Positions 7,582-16,694 are shown, counted from the stretch's first letter. The stretch is 64,000 bases of DNA from CAVRXQ01 sp963849105 (GCA_963849105.1 CAWKGD010000005.1:1-64000), one strand, 5' to 3'. A program made the numbers and translations. The notes: generated by a model from the sequence alone, not told the origin.

Positions 7582-8913
7582 ATGCTGGTGGCGGAGTCAA
7601 AGGGGGCCCGGACAAAGTCCGCGCGCGGACAACCCAGAGCATCGGGGAGGCGATTCCTGCTGATCACGCTTCGTGAGGCGAGGGACTTCGTCTTTCGCGC
7701 CTGTCCCTCACTCGAACCATCCGAACTGTCAATCGAAGATGCGCTCGGATGCGTGCTCGCCGAGGACGTGTTGGCGGCCGACCCCGTTCCCCCATTCCCG
7801 AACTCGTCGATGGACGGCTACGCCCTCCGGAGTGCCGACACGAATTCAGCGCCCGTCAGGCTGCCAGTCTGCGGCACGACCTACGCAGGGGACGAGCGAT
7901 CTCCCGACCTCCCCTCGGGTGCCGCCCAGCGCGTTATGACCGGCGCACCGATCCCCCCCGGTGCCGATGCCGTCTGCATGGTCGAACTCACGCGGGAAGT
8001 CGGACCCAACGAGGTGGAGATCAGCGCCCGAGTGTCCGCAGGCGAGAACATCCGCGACGCCGGTACAGACGTAGAAGCGGGAGAGGTGTGTGTTGCGAGT
8101 GGTACCGGGATCTCTGCCGCTCACATCGGCGTCCTCGTAAGCGCAGGGATCGACGTAGTCCGCGTGATTCCTCGACCGCGAGTTGGAGTCCTCTCAACTG
8201 GCGATGAGCTTCTCGCTGCGGGCGAGCGCCTCACCCCCGGAAAAATTCGCGACTCGAATCTGCCAGCACTCCTCGCGCGGCTCGCGAACGACGGATTCGC
8301 TCGCGTCAAGCTTGGATCGGTGGTTGACGAGACAACGACGATCGCACGCGCCATCGAACGCGGCGCTCAACACTGCGACGCCGTCATCACGCTCGGCGGA
8401 GTCAGTGTCGGCGAACACGATTATCTCGCCGACGCGCTGAACAAACTCGGCGCGACACCGATGGCGTCGATACAGATCGCGATGCGGCCGGCCAAGCCCT
8501 TCGCGTTCGGCGTGCTTGCCGATCCGGCCGTACCCGTCTTCGGTCTCCCCGGCAACCCGGTTTCCGCGTTCGTTTCCTACGAGCTGATCGTGCGACCGGC
8601 GCTGCGGACGATGGCTGGCGATCATCGGATCGACAGGCCACTTGTGTCAGTGATCGCCCCCGAAGGCCTGGCGCGCACCCCCGACGGGAAGACGCATTTC
8701 GTGCGGGTTCAGATCCGTCGAAGCGAAGACGGAATATTCGAGGCACGACCAACCTCGCGCCAGGGATCACATCAGATGCTCGGCCTCGCTGAAGCGGATG
8801 GTCTTGCGGTTGTCGGCGACGGCGAGGGCGTCAACCCAGGCGGAGCTGTCGACGTCCTTGTCCTGCGCGACGACGCGCTTGCACCCGAATTGGGACTCAA
8901 GTGGACGCCATGA
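7582..8913 (+). CDS. moeA: Molybdopterin molybdenumtransferase MoeA
   Basis: 443 residues from ATG 7582; GTG 7588 or a later start near LLITLREARD is possible because no clear ribosome site marks the beginning. MoeA inserts molybdate into adenylylated molybdopterin. Visible family motifs are PPFPNSSMDGYALRS, VMTGAPIPPGADAVCMVE, STGDELLAAG (near 200), ITLGGVSVGEHDY and FGLPGNPVSAFVSYEL (near 310), followed by the C-terminal domain IV. The last 13 bases overlap moaA, so the two are probably cotranscribed. A frameshifted inverted copy lies at 250-1500. Confidence 0.92.
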   Translation: MLVAESKGARTKSARGQPRASGRRFLLITLREARDFVFRACPSLEPSELSIEDALGCVLAEDVLAADPVPPFPNSSMDGYALRSADTNSAPVRLPVCGTTYAGDERSPDLPSGAAQRVMTGAPIPPGADAVCMVELTREVGPNEVEISARVSAGENIRDAGTDVEAGEVCVASGTGISAAHIGVLVSAGIDVVRVIPRPRVGVLSTGDELLAAGERLTPGKIRDSNLPALLARLANDGFARVKLGSVVDETTTIARAIERGAQHCDAVITLGGVSVGEHDYLADALNKLGATPMASIQIAMRPAKPFAFGVLADPAVPVFGLPGNPVSAFVSYELIVRPALRTMAGDHRIDRPLVSVIAPEGLARTPDGKTHFVRVQIRRSEDGIFEARPTSRQGSHQMLGLAEADGLAVVGDGEGVNPGGAVDVLVLRDDALAPELGLKWTP

Positions 8914-9962
8914 GCGCGCCAGTCACGTTCCGACGAGCCGATGAGCACCCGCTCGTCGGGATGCCGACGAGCGGACCGCTAGTCGACAGCTACGGACGGG
9001 TGCACACGGATATCCGATTTTCCATCACAGATCGGTGCAATCTCCGTTGCGTGTACTGCCTCCCGGACGAAAACGTTGCCTTTCGTCCGCGCGAAGAGAT
9101 CCTGACATTCGAAGAGATCGCGCGTGTCGCCCGCGTGGCCCGATCTCTGGGCGTCGTGACCGCGCGGGTCACGGGCGGCGAACCGCTCGTTCGCAGAGGC
9201 GTCGTCGAGCTCGTGCGGCAGCTCGCCGAGGTCGGCTTCTCAGATCTCGCTATGACGACGAACGGGACCGGCCTGAGAGAGCTCGCAGGACCACTTGCCA
9301 AAGCTGGCCTCAGCCGCGTCAACGTGAGCTGCGATTCGTTACGCGAACAGCGTTACGCTGATATCCGCCGCCGCGGCAAACTTCGACGCGTCTTTGAGGC
9401 GATGGCGGCCGCAGAATCGGCGGGACTGACGCCGCTCAAGATCAACGTTGTCCTGATCGCAGGGGTCAACGACGACGAGATCCTCGACTTCGCCCGACAT
9501 GCGCGGCAAACCGGGCGGACGGTGCGATTCATCGAGTTCATGCCGCTCGATGCCACCGGGCTGTGGAGTCGTGAGGCCGTGGTGCCGAGCGAAACTGTGC
9601 TCGCTCGAATCAACGACGCGTATCCGCTTGTTCCGCTCGATCCCGAGCGCAACGGCCACGAGCCCGCCGACAACTTCGGCTTCGCGGATGGCGCGCCCGG
9701 AGGGGTGGGTGTCATCGCGTCGGTGACACGCGCCTTTTGTGGCGCATGTAACCGCTTGCGACTCACTGCCGACGGCGCAATCCGTAACTGCCTTTTCTCC
9801 GATGACGAAGCCCCCGTTCGCGACGCGTTGCGCTCGGGAGCGAGCGATGACGAGATCGCGATGGTCGTTCGTCGCTGTGTGTGGGGAAAACGACCGGGGC
9901 ACGGGATCAACGATCCCGGCTTCCTCAAACCCGTTCGGTCGATGTCGATGATCGGAGGGTAG
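8901..9962 (+). CDS. moaA: GTP 3',8-cyclase MoaA
   Basis: 353-residue radical-SAM enzyme making 3',8-cyclo-GTP, the first step of molybdenum cofactor synthesis. The SAM-binding 4Fe-4S cluster Cys are in CNLRCVYC (residues 46-53) and the GTP-side cluster Cys in FCGACNRLRLTADGAIRNC near 275-293. TGGEPL, the SAM-contact motif, is near 93, and the chain ends with the family's Gly-Gly tail. It overlaps the end of moeA by 13 bp. ATG at 8910 (MSAPVTF) is an alternative start. The 157-bp gap to the next gene holds nothing clear. Confidence 0.95.
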   Translation: MDAMSAPVTFRRADEHPLVGMPTSGPLVDSYGRVHTDIRFSITDRCNLRCVYCLPDENVAFRPREEILTFEEIARVARVARSLGVVTARVTGGEPLVRRGVVELVRQLAEVGFSDLAMTTNGTGLRELAGPLAKAGLSRVNVSCDSLREQRYADIRRRGKLRRVFEAMAAAESAGLTPLKINVVLIAGVNDDEILDFARHARQTGRTVRFIEFMPLDATGLWSREAVVPSETVLARINDAYPLVPLDPERNGHEPADNFGFADGAPGGVGVIASVTRAFCGACNRLRLTADGAIRNCLFSDDEAPVRDALRSGASDDEIAMVVRRCVWGKRPGHGINDPGFLKPVRSMSMIGG

Positions 9963-10119
9963 GCAGGAGTCCGATCGGTCTTGCGCGGCACCCGAAACGT
10001 TCGGCTCGGCCCGCGGGGCCAGTGGCATTGCCTGCGCGCAAGCGACCCGAGGGACGATCCGCGCTCGTCGTCACGGGGCGCGCACGCGCCCCCGGGCGGT
10101 TTCGGTAGCGTCCGAATTC

Positions 10120-10626
10120 GTGACGCACGCGGCGAAGATTCTCACGGTTTCGGACTCTGTCGCGCGAGGAGCCGCGGTCGACCTTGCAGCACCCGCGCTT
10201 GCGGATCGGCTCGCCAAGGCGAATTTCTCGGTCACGGAGCAAAAAGTCGTCGAAGACGGCGTCGACTCGGTGGTGGCGGCGTTGAAGGATCTCACTATGA
10301 ATTTCCACGGCCTGGTCGTCACGACTGGTGGAACCGGTCTTGGGCCTCGTGATCTCACCCCAGAGGCGACCCTCGCGGTGCTCGATCGCCCCGCTCCTGG
10401 ACTTGCCGAGTCGATGCGGCTCGCCAATCCGGCAGGCCGGCTGTCACGAGCGATCGCTGGCACGCGTGGTCACGCGCTTGTCCTCAATACCCCCGGCTCG
10501 CCGACCGGGGCCGTGGAATTCCTCGAGGCCGTGTTAGACGTCCTCCCCCACGCGCTCGACGTCATCGCCGGGGCGTCTCGCGACGCCCACGATCACGCCG
10601 CGCCGCACACGCCCTCAACCGCCTGA
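10120..10626 (+). CDS. mogA: Molybdopterin adenylyltransferase MogA/MoaB family
   Basis: 168 residues from GTG 10120. The fold's signature TTGGTGLGPRDLTPEAT lies near residue 67-83 and LNTPGSPTGAVEF near 127-140; both are typical of the MPT-binding site that adenylylates molybdopterin before MoeA acts. The symbols mogA and moaB are used interchangeably for this family. It is convergent with moaD, whose stop overlaps its last 12 bp. It lies 157 bp after moaA and probably belongs to the same unit. Confidence 0.88.
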   Translation: MTHAAKILTVSDSVARGAAVDLAAPALADRLAKANFSVTEQKVVEDGVDSVVAALKDLTMNFHGLVVTTGGTGLGPRDLTPEATLAVLDRPAPGLAESMRLANPAGRLSRAIAGTRGHALVLNTPGSPTGAVEFLEAVLDVLPHALDVIAGASRDAHDHAAPHTPSTA

Positions 10627-10851
10627 GACGGGCGGCAAGAGCGCGACTTCGTCGTTCGGTCCGACCGGATCCGCCGGCTTCGACTCCACACCGTTCACCC
10701 AAACCCGGCACGTCGCGGCAATCTTGCCGAACTCCTCGCCGTAGCGGGATCGCGCGGCGGTGAGGACATCGGAGACGGTCTCAGCCGCGACTTCGTCCTC
10801 GTCGGTTCCCGCAGCTCGGGCGGCGCGGCCAAACAGACGCAGCCGCGCCAA
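10615..10851 (-). CDS. moaD: MoaD, small subunit of molybdopterin synthase
   Basis: 78-residue ubiquitin-fold sulfur carrier ending VSGG, the terminal Gly-Gly that becomes a thiocarboxylate. VWVNGVESKPADPVGPNDEVALLPP is the usual beta-grasp core. It starts directly after the moaE stop, and the two subunits form the synthase that converts cPMP to molybdopterin. Convergent with mogA. Confidence 0.92.
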   Translation of the reverse strand: MARLRLFGRAARAAGTDEDEVAAETVSDVLTAARSRYGEEFGKIAATCRVWVNGVESKPADPVGPNDEVALLPPVSGG

Positions 10852-11322
10852 TCACGCACCCTCAATGTCGACGAGATCGTGCTCACCAAGCGCCCAGTCC
10901 GAGCCGCCACTCCAGTGCTCGCACTTCCAGATCGGAGCGGACGTCTTGACGGTGTCAATGAGGTACCGCGTCGTGTCGAACGCTTCCGCACGGTGCGGCG
11001 CAGAAACGGCGATCAACACCGAGGTTTCGCCGACTTCGACGCGCCCGAGGCGATGAATGAGCGCTAGTCGACCGATCTCGGGCCAGCGGTGGCGTGCCGC
11101 TGCGGCGATCGCTAGGAGCCGGGCGCCGAGATGTTCCCGGTAGGCGTTGTATTCGACGGCAATGATCGGAGGACGCCCCTCGGATTGCTCGCGCACGGTC
11201 CCCGAGAACGTCGCGATCGCGCCGCACTCTCGTTGGCCGACCCAGGCGAGCACCTCCGCGACAGGAATCACCTCGTCGCTGAATTCGACCCAGTCGCGCT
11301 CATCGCGCCGCCCAGACACCAC
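10852..11322 (-). CDS. moaE: MoaE, large subunit of molybdopterin synthase
   Basis: About 156 residues. Motifs GAIATFSGTVREQSEG, VEYNAYREHLGARLL, HRLGRVEVGETSVLIAVSAPHR and the catalytic-lysine region TVKTSAPIWKCEHW are all present. Start is uncertain: GTG 11322 or 11319 fits the family length; TTG 11367 would add a non-conserved tail. Immediately upstream of moaD with no gap, so translation is probably coupled. The 238-bp space to moaC, which diverges, may hold both promoters; no riboswitch could be recognised there. Confidence 0.92.
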   Translation of the reverse strand: MVSGRRDERDWVEFSDEVIPVAEVLAWVGQRECGAIATFSGTVREQSEGRPPIIAVEYNAYREHLGARLLAIAAAARHRWPEIGRLALIHRLGRVEVGETSVLIAVSAPHRAEAFDTTRYLIDTVKTSAPIWKCEHWSGGSDWALGEHDLVDIEGA

Positions 11323-11560
11323 GGCATCGAGCGTACAGAGACGCCTCCGATCATCTCGACGCGACAAGCCCGGGCGACCACCGGCCTGCAGCGAGACGCC
11401 TCGTCGGAGCCGCCGAAGACCATTCGCACCTCCTCGGAGCCCAGTTCGCAGCCTGGCCCTGCGGTGAAGGTCAACCCCCAGCGCGGATCGCTCGCGTTTC
11501 CGCGTTTGGCGGACGCCGCACGACGTGCCTGAAGAGAGCGTCCGTGGTTACCGTGGACGC

Positions 11561-12121
11561 GTGACGGTCGGCGACGCACCGAGTTCGAACGAGCTGACAT
11601 CCTCTCCAGGCTTATCGCACATCGACAGCGCCGGTCGCGCGCGCATGGTCAATGTCTCTGACAAACCGTGGACGAAGCGGCGTGCGATCGCCCGGGGTTT
11701 CGTTGCCGGTGACATGACCGCTCTGCTGCAATCCGTCGCGCGATCCTCTGCGGGCTCAGCGCAATCAGAGTCGGGCGATGTCGCGGCCGTCCTCGCAGCG
11801 GCACGAACCGCGGGCCTTGATTCCGCCCGCAAGACCGCTCAACTCATCCCGCTCTGTCATCCCTTGTCCGTTTCCGAACTCGACGTCCGCTTCGACGTCG
11901 GACCAAGCGGGATCACAATCGAAGCAACTGCCGAGGTTGTCGCACCAACAGGAGTCGAGATGGAGGCGCTCACCGCGTGTCTTTTCGCCGCGCTGTCGCT
12001 CGTCGCGCTACTTGGTCCGACGCGGTCTATTTCGATCGACAACGTCCTGCTCTGGGAAAAGAGTGGCGGCCGATCGGGACACTGGTTAAGCGCGCAGGCA
12101 GTCGCGGCCCAAAAGACCTAG
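11561..12121 (+). CDS. moaC: Cyclic pyranopterin monophosphate synthase MoaC
   Basis: 186 residues from GTG 11561 (GTG 11525 would add 12 residues). MoaC converts 3',8-cyclo-GTP to cPMP. The active-site segments SARKTAQLIPLCHPLSVS and GVEMEALTACL and the C-terminal KSGGRSGHW are conserved. The N-terminus LSHIDSAGRARMVNVSDKPWTKR is also typical. It diverges from moaE and is convergent with the MoaD-like gene after a 16-bp gap. Confidence 0.93.
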   Translation: MTVGDAPSSNELTSSPGLSHIDSAGRARMVNVSDKPWTKRRAIARGFVAGDMTALLQSVARSSAGSAQSESGDVAAVLAAARTAGLDSARKTAQLIPLCHPLSVSELDVRFDVGPSGITIEATAEVVAPTGVEMEALTACLFAALSLVALLGPTRSISIDNVLLWEKSGGRSGHWLSAQAVAAQKT

Positions 12122-12137
12122 GGGTTCCGGACGGTTG

Positions 12138-12434
12138 TTACCCCCCCGAGATCGCGCCTAAAACGATGAACGGCGACTCGCCTTCCACGACGGCGCGAGG
12201 AAGCATGCCCTCTTCCGGTTCGAACGAGAAGTCTTCGCCTGCGGCGTAGTAGCGCACGTACGGGCGCCGCTTGTGCGTCTGGGAATCTCGGATCGTTCCC
12301 CGCAGGACCGGGTACTCGGTCTCGATCGCGACCAGCACGGCACCGATCGTCACGGGGTCATCGACCTCGACGGCGACGTCACCAGAGATCGCGGCGAGCC
12401 GGCGCAGGTGCGCCGGCAGCTCGACGCGGATCAC
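12138..12434 (-). CDS. MoaD/ThiS-family ubiquitin-like sulfur carrier
   Basis: 98 residues ending AISGG, with the beta-grasp pattern VRYYAAGEDFSF and an acidic central loop. It is longer than the MoaD at 10615 and differs in sequence. GTG 12434 overlaps the stop of the BNR-repeat gene as GTGA, so the two are translationally coupled. A Gly-Gly tail implies thiocarboxylate or conjugate chemistry. The partner sulfurtransferase or the link to the beta-propeller protein is unknown. Confidence 0.75.
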   Translation of the reverse strand: MIRVELPAHLRRLAAISGDVAVEVDDPVTIGAVLVAIETEYPVLRGTIRDSQTHKRRPYVRYYAAGEDFSFEPEEGMLPRAVVEGESPFIVLGAISGG

Positions 12435-13546
12435 AAAAGCGTCTGCACCTCGACCGAGAGTACGCGCGGCAGGTCCCGGACCGCCGCGTCCCATGAGTCA
12501 CCCGCGTCAGCCGACGCGTAGACCTGACCGCCCGTCGTGCCGAAATAGACGCCGCACGGTTCGAGCGCGTCGATCGCCATCGCGTCGCGTAGCACGTCCA
12601 CGTAGCAGTTGCGATCAGGCAATCCTTTGGTGAGCGGCTGCCACTCGTTGCCTCCGGTCTTCGACCGGTAGACCCGCAACGCTCCTTCCGGCGGGAAGTG
12701 CTCGCTGTCGCTCGTGATCGGCACGACGTAGATGGTGTCGGGCTCGTGGGCGTGGATACCGATCGTGAAACCGAAATCCGTCGGCAAGTCCCCACTCACC
12801 TCGTACCAGTTCTCCGCCGCGTCATCGCTGCGCATCACGTCCCAGTGCTTCTGCATGAACAACACATCCGGACGCTCCTTGTGCAGCGCGATCTTGTGCA
12901 CGCAGTGGCCCACGTAGGCGCCGGGCTCGGGGATGTAGTTCGACTTCAGCCCTTCGTTCGCCGGTTTCCACGACTTCGCGCCGTCCTCGCTCTTGAAGAC
13001 CCCGGCAGCCGAGATCGCCAGGTACATCCGCTCAGGGTTCGCCTCGTCGAGGATGATCGTGTGCAGGCACATGCCGCCTGCGCCAGGCGCCCACTGGGTC
13101 GCGGTCTCGTGTTCGCGCAGGGCTGGCAGTTCTTCCCAGCTCTCACCGCCGTCGCGCGAGACGAACAGCCCCGCGTCCTCGACGCCAGCGAAGACGAGGT
13201 CCGGGTCACTCGGCGACGGCTCGAGATGCCAGACCCTTTTGAACTCGAAGGGTCGCGGCGTGCCGTCGTACCAAAGGTGGGTTCCCGGCTCGCTCGCGTA
13301 CGTGAACTCTTTGCCGACGGCGCTCCAGGTCTTTCCTCCGTCGTCGGAGCGGTGCATCAGCTGGCCGAACCAAGACGTCGACGGTGCAGACCAGATCCTG
13401 TTGGGATCCACCGGAGACGCGGCGACGTGGTAGCTCTCCATGCCTCCGAAGAACGGACCGCCGACCGACCACTTTTTCCTGGCGCCGTCGCTTTCGAGGA
13501 CGAAGGTCCCCTTGGCGGTCCCGACCAGTACGCGGACCCCGCTCAT
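12431..13546 (-). CDS. BNR/sortilin-like beta-propeller protein
   Basis: 371 residues from ATG 13546, chosen because GGAGGG stands just upstream; the frame runs on to 13591 but without support. Repeated Asp-box units (HRSDDGGKTWSA, VSRDGGESWEEL, KSEDGAKSWKP, RSDDAAENWYE, ASADAGDSWDA) indicate a sialidase-type or VPS10-like propeller. No signal peptide is visible, so it is probably cytoplasmic. Glycosidase catalytic residues cannot be assigned. The GTGA overlap with the MoaD/ThiS-like gene suggests a shared job. Confidence 0.78.
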   Translation of the reverse strand: MSGVRVLVGTAKGTFVLESDGARKKWSVGGPFFGGMESYHVAASPVDPNRIWSAPSTSWFGQLMHRSDDGGKTWSAVGKEFTYASEPGTHLWYDGTPRPFEFKRVWHLEPSPSDPDLVFAGVEDAGLFVSRDGGESWEELPALREHETATQWAPGAGGMCLHTIILDEANPERMYLAISAAGVFKSEDGAKSWKPANEGLKSNYIPEPGAYVGHCVHKIALHKERPDVLFMQKHWDVMRSDDAAENWYEVSGDLPTDFGFTIGIHAHEPDTIYVVPITSDSEHFPPEGALRVYRSKTGGNEWQPLTKGLPDRNCYVDVLRDAMAIDALEPCGVYFGTTGGQVYASADAGDSWDAAVRDLPRVLSVEVQTLL

Positions 13547-13675
13547 CGCACCCTCCGATCTGATTCCTTTCCCGGCACCGAATCTTTTCAAGTCTCACAC
13601 TCGGGCGCACGCAGGCCGCTCCGGATGCGATCCCACGCCACCGTGGAGTTTTCCGCGCGCCACTACCCTGTGCCC

Positions 13676-14272
13676 GTGGCCGACGACGAGCTCGAGGAGG
13701 CAACCGGGGCGGAACCCCAGGTCGCTCGCCCGTCACTTCCCGAGACCCGGATGCAAAAGATCGCCAAAGCGCTCTCCGGCCCACGCCAGCGCCCCCCAGC
13801 GACGTCGGACGCCACCTCCAAGGCGGTCAACGAACTCGACGAGCGGGAGCGCAAATGGAGCATGGCCGGCGTCGTCCTCGGGACAGGCCTCGTCATTTCC
13901 GGCTACCTCATCGACCGGCATTCGACCGTCGAGCGCGTCCGCGCGGCGTCGTCGACGCTCCTCATCGCCGGGATCGTCGTCCTCGTGATCATGGCGGCCG
14001 GCATCGCCTTCCGACGGCGAGCGATGGTCGGCTTCGCGAGCTTCATGGTCGGCTTCGCCCTCATCACCGGCGGCAACATCTTCGGCGTCTTGTTCCTCGG
14101 CTTCGGCGGTTGGCTGCTCGTGCGCGCCCTGCGGCGCCAGCGCGGCGAGCCAAAGCAGCCGAGCGCCGGTGTAACAAAAAAGAAGGCTCCGCCAAAACCT
14201 GCCGGCCCGCCGAAGCCATCGAAGCGCTACACACCGCCGCGCAGCTCCCGCGTTGGTTCTCGCCGTCGGTGA
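13676..14272 (+). CDS. Small integral membrane protein, function unknown
   Basis: 198 residues from GTG 13676; ATG 13625 would add 17 residues. A charged N-terminal 60 residues is followed by about four membrane segments (WSMAGVVLGTGLVISGYLI; ASSTLLIAGIVVLVIMAAGIAF; MVGFASFMVGFALITGGN; IFGVLFLGFGGWLLV) and a basic Pro/Lys-rich cytoplasmic tail. The pattern is seen in many uncharacterised actinobacterial proteins. It ends 22 bp before the fatty acyl-CoA reductase operon and may be cotranscribed with it. Confidence 0.65.
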   Translation: MADDELEEATGAEPQVARPSLPETRMQKIAKALSGPRQRPPATSDATSKAVNELDERERKWSMAGVVLGTGLVISGYLIDRHSTVERVRAASSTLLIAGIVVLVIMAAGIAFRRRAMVGFASFMVGFALITGGNIFGVLFLGFGGWLLVRALRRQRGEPKQPSAGVTKKKAPPKPAGPPKPSKRYTPPRSSRVGSRRR

Positions 14273-14294
14273 GGTGCTGCGCGCGAGCGCTCCG

Positions 14295-16694
14295 ATGATC
14301 GGCGATGCACTGCGATCCAAGCGGATCGCGATCACGGGCGCCACCGGATTCGTCGGCACGGCGCTCGTCGAACGGCTACTGAGAGCTGTCCCCGACTGCC
14401 AAATCGTTCTCCTGGTCCGCCCGGGGCGGCGCTTGAGCGCTGCGGAACGCACCGAGCGAGAGATTCTCCGTAACGACTGCTTCGACCGTCTCCGCCAAGA
14501 ACTGGGTGCGGCATTCGCCGAGGAAGTGGCGCGTCGCGTGACGACCATTTCCGGAGACGTCGCCGCAGACGGGCTCGACCTCGACGAAGCAGGACGAGCA
14601 ACCCTCGCCCGCTGCGACGTCGTGGTGCACGCCGCAGCGTCGGTGAGTTTTGACGCCGCGCTCGACGACGCCGTCGAAGTCAATCTGTTGGGTCCAGCGC
14701 GCGTCGCCCAAGCGTTGCTCGACCTGCGCGGCACCGAAGCCCCGCTGTCGCTGCCGCACCTCATTTCGGTCTCGACCGCCTACGTGAACAGCGGACACCG
14801 TGGCGACGCGACAGAGATCCCCGTCTCGGAGAGCCCGTTCCTGTCCCTACCGCCATGGCGCGAGGAGGTCGATTCCGCGCGCCGCGCGCGTGCCGAAGCC
14901 GAACTCGAGAGTCGCACCCCAAAGAAGCTTGCTGACTTTCGCAAGCTTGCACGGCGAGATATCGGCGCAGCTGGCACGGCACTGCTCGCTGAACGCACTG
15001 AACGCCTCCGGCAGGAGTGGGTCGACGACCAGCTCGTGAAAATGGGCCGTGCCCGTGCTCAAGCGCTCGGCTGGCCCGACGCGTACGCGTTCACGAAGTC
15101 CCTCGGCGAGGTCGCGCTCGCCGATGCCAGAGGCGAGCTGCCGGTCAGCATCGTCCGGCCCTCGATCGTGGAATCGGCGCTCGCAGAACCCGAGCCTGGC
15201 TGGATCCGCGGCTTTCGGATGGCGGAGCCGGTCATCATCTCGTACGCCCGCGGCTTGCTCCGGCAGTTTCCCGGCGTGCCCGAGGGCGTGATCGACGTCA
15301 TCCCGGTCGACCTCGTCGTCGCTGCGATCATCGCCGTCGCCGCGGTGGGACCAACACCCCCCGAGGCGAGTGTGTTCCACATCTCGTCGGGAGTTCGCAA
15401 TCCGCTGCACTACGGCGAGCTCGTGTCGCTCATCCAGGAGTGGTTCACCGAACACCCGATCTACGACTCGTCCGGCCAACCAATCACCGTGCCGAAGTGG
15501 TCGTTTCCCGGACGAGGGCGCGTGCAGGGCGAGCTGCAGCGCGCAGCGACGGCGTTGCGCGCGGCGGAGCGGATCGTCCGCGCGTTGCCGATCCGCGGTG
15601 ATCTCGCGGAGCGCGCGTACAGCGTCGAGGAAAAGCGTCTGCTCGCCGAGCGCGCCCTCGGATACGTCGAGCTCTACGGCTCCTACGTCGAGTCCGAGGC
15701 TCGCTTTCGCATCGATCGCACCCTTGCGCTCTACGAGAGCTTGAGTGAAACCGATCAGAAGTCCTTCTGTTTCGATCCTGGGGTCGTCGACTGGCCGAGC
15801 TACGTGCGCGACGTCCACCTGCCGTCAGTCGTCGAGCACGCCCGCGTGCGGACGTCACCAGCTCGCCGGACCACCAAGTCGCGTGAGGAGCGCGCCCGGG
15901 AACGGATCCTGACGGAAGAGCCGCGGTGCGCCGCCTTCGATCTCGAGCAGACGCTGATCAATTCCAATGTCGTCGAGTCCTACGCGTGGCTCGCGACACG
16001 TCATCTCCCGCCCCTGCGTCGTGTCCAACTCGCGGCAGAACTCGCGCTCGAAGGACCGAGTCTGCTCGCCGTAGACCGGCGCGACCGCGGGGACTTCCTG
16101 CGTTCCTTTTACCGCCGCTACGAAGGAGCTCCGGCCCAACGCGTCCGCGACGACGCGTGGGAATTGTTCAGCGATTTACTCCTGACCCGCGTCTTTCCCG
16201 GGGCCATCGAACGCGTCCGCGCCCATCGCGCGCTCGGGCATCGAACGCTGCTCATCACCGGAGCACTCGACTTCGTCATTGCCCCGATGCGGCCACTGTT
16301 CGACGACGTCGTCTGCGCGTCCTTGGGTGAACTGGACGGGGTCTTCACCGGGGAGCTCGTCTCGACGCCACCGACCGGAGAGGCGCGTGCGCTCTTGCTC
16401 GCCGAGTGGGCGGAGTCGCTGGGGCTCGATCTCGAACGGACGATCGCGTACGCCGACTCGACGAGTGACCTGCCGATGATGGAAGCCGCTGGCATCCCGG
16501 TCGCTGTGAATCCGGAACCGAAACTCGCCGCCATCGCGCGCCGACGCGGCTGGCAGATCGAGGAGTGGAGTCGCGCAAAAGGTGGCCCCTGGGTGCCGCT
16601 CGCGATCGCGACACGCCGTCGCGGCGCTCGCACTCCCCCGCCCCGCCTGTTGTCCGAAGACGGCGCACCTTCGTCCGCGGAGAAGACACGGTGA
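14295..16694 (+). CDS. Fatty acyl-CoA reductase fused to HAD-IB phosphatase domain
   Basis: 799 residues from ATG 14295 (14253 is possible but overlaps the upstream gene). Residues about 10-330 are an extended-SDR NAD-binding_4 domain: GATGFVGTALVERLL, VVHAAASVSFD, and active-site YAFTKSLGE. A reductase C-terminal region runs to about 520. Residues about 545-760 form a HAD-IB domain with motif I FDLEQTLINSN, motif II LLITGALD and motif IV YADSTSDLPMMEAAG. Motif I has Glu where the second Asp is usual. Likely role: reduction of acyl-CoA in lipid synthesis. It opens a coupled operon. Confidence 0.82.
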   Translation: MIGDALRSKRIAITGATGFVGTALVERLLRAVPDCQIVLLVRPGRRLSAAERTEREILRNDCFDRLRQELGAAFAEEVARRVTTISGDVAADGLDLDEAGRATLARCDVVVHAAASVSFDAALDDAVEVNLLGPARVAQALLDLRGTEAPLSLPHLISVSTAYVNSGHRGDATEIPVSESPFLSLPPWREEVDSARRARAEAELESRTPKKLADFRKLARRDIGAAGTALLAERTERLRQEWVDDQLVKMGRARAQALGWPDAYAFTKSLGEVALADARGELPVSIVRPSIVESALAEPEPGWIRGFRMAEPVIISYARGLLRQFPGVPEGVIDVIPVDLVVAAIIAVAAVGPTPPEASVFHISSGVRNPLHYGELVSLIQEWFTEHPIYDSSGQPITVPKWSFPGRGRVQGELQRAATALRAAERIVRALPIRGDLAERAYSVEEKRLLAERALGYVELYGSYVESEARFRIDRTLALYESLSETDQKSFCFDPGVVDWPSYVRDVHLPSVVEHARVRTSPARRTTKSREERARERILTEEPRCAAFDLEQTLINSNVVESYAWLATRHLPPLRRVQLAAELALEGPSLLAVDRRDRGDFLRSFYRRYEGAPAQRVRDDAWELFSDLLLTRVFPGAIERVRAHRALGHRTLLITGALDFVIAPMRPLFDDVVCASLGELDGVFTGELVSTPPTGEARALLLAEWAESLGLDLERTIAYADSTSDLPMMEAAGIPVAVNPEPKLAAIARRRGWQIEEWSRAKGGPWVPLAIATRRRGARTPPPRLLSEDGAPSSAEKTR

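Noticed and set aside
11323..11560. Possible molybdenum cofactor riboswitch between moaE and moaC
   Set aside because: Some GCCTCC-like words occur, but the conserved Moco-RNA architecture could not be built by hand.
12698..13675. Upstream extension of the membrane-protein frame
   Set aside because: The added 326 residues are antisense to the BNR-repeat gene; the real start is near 13676.
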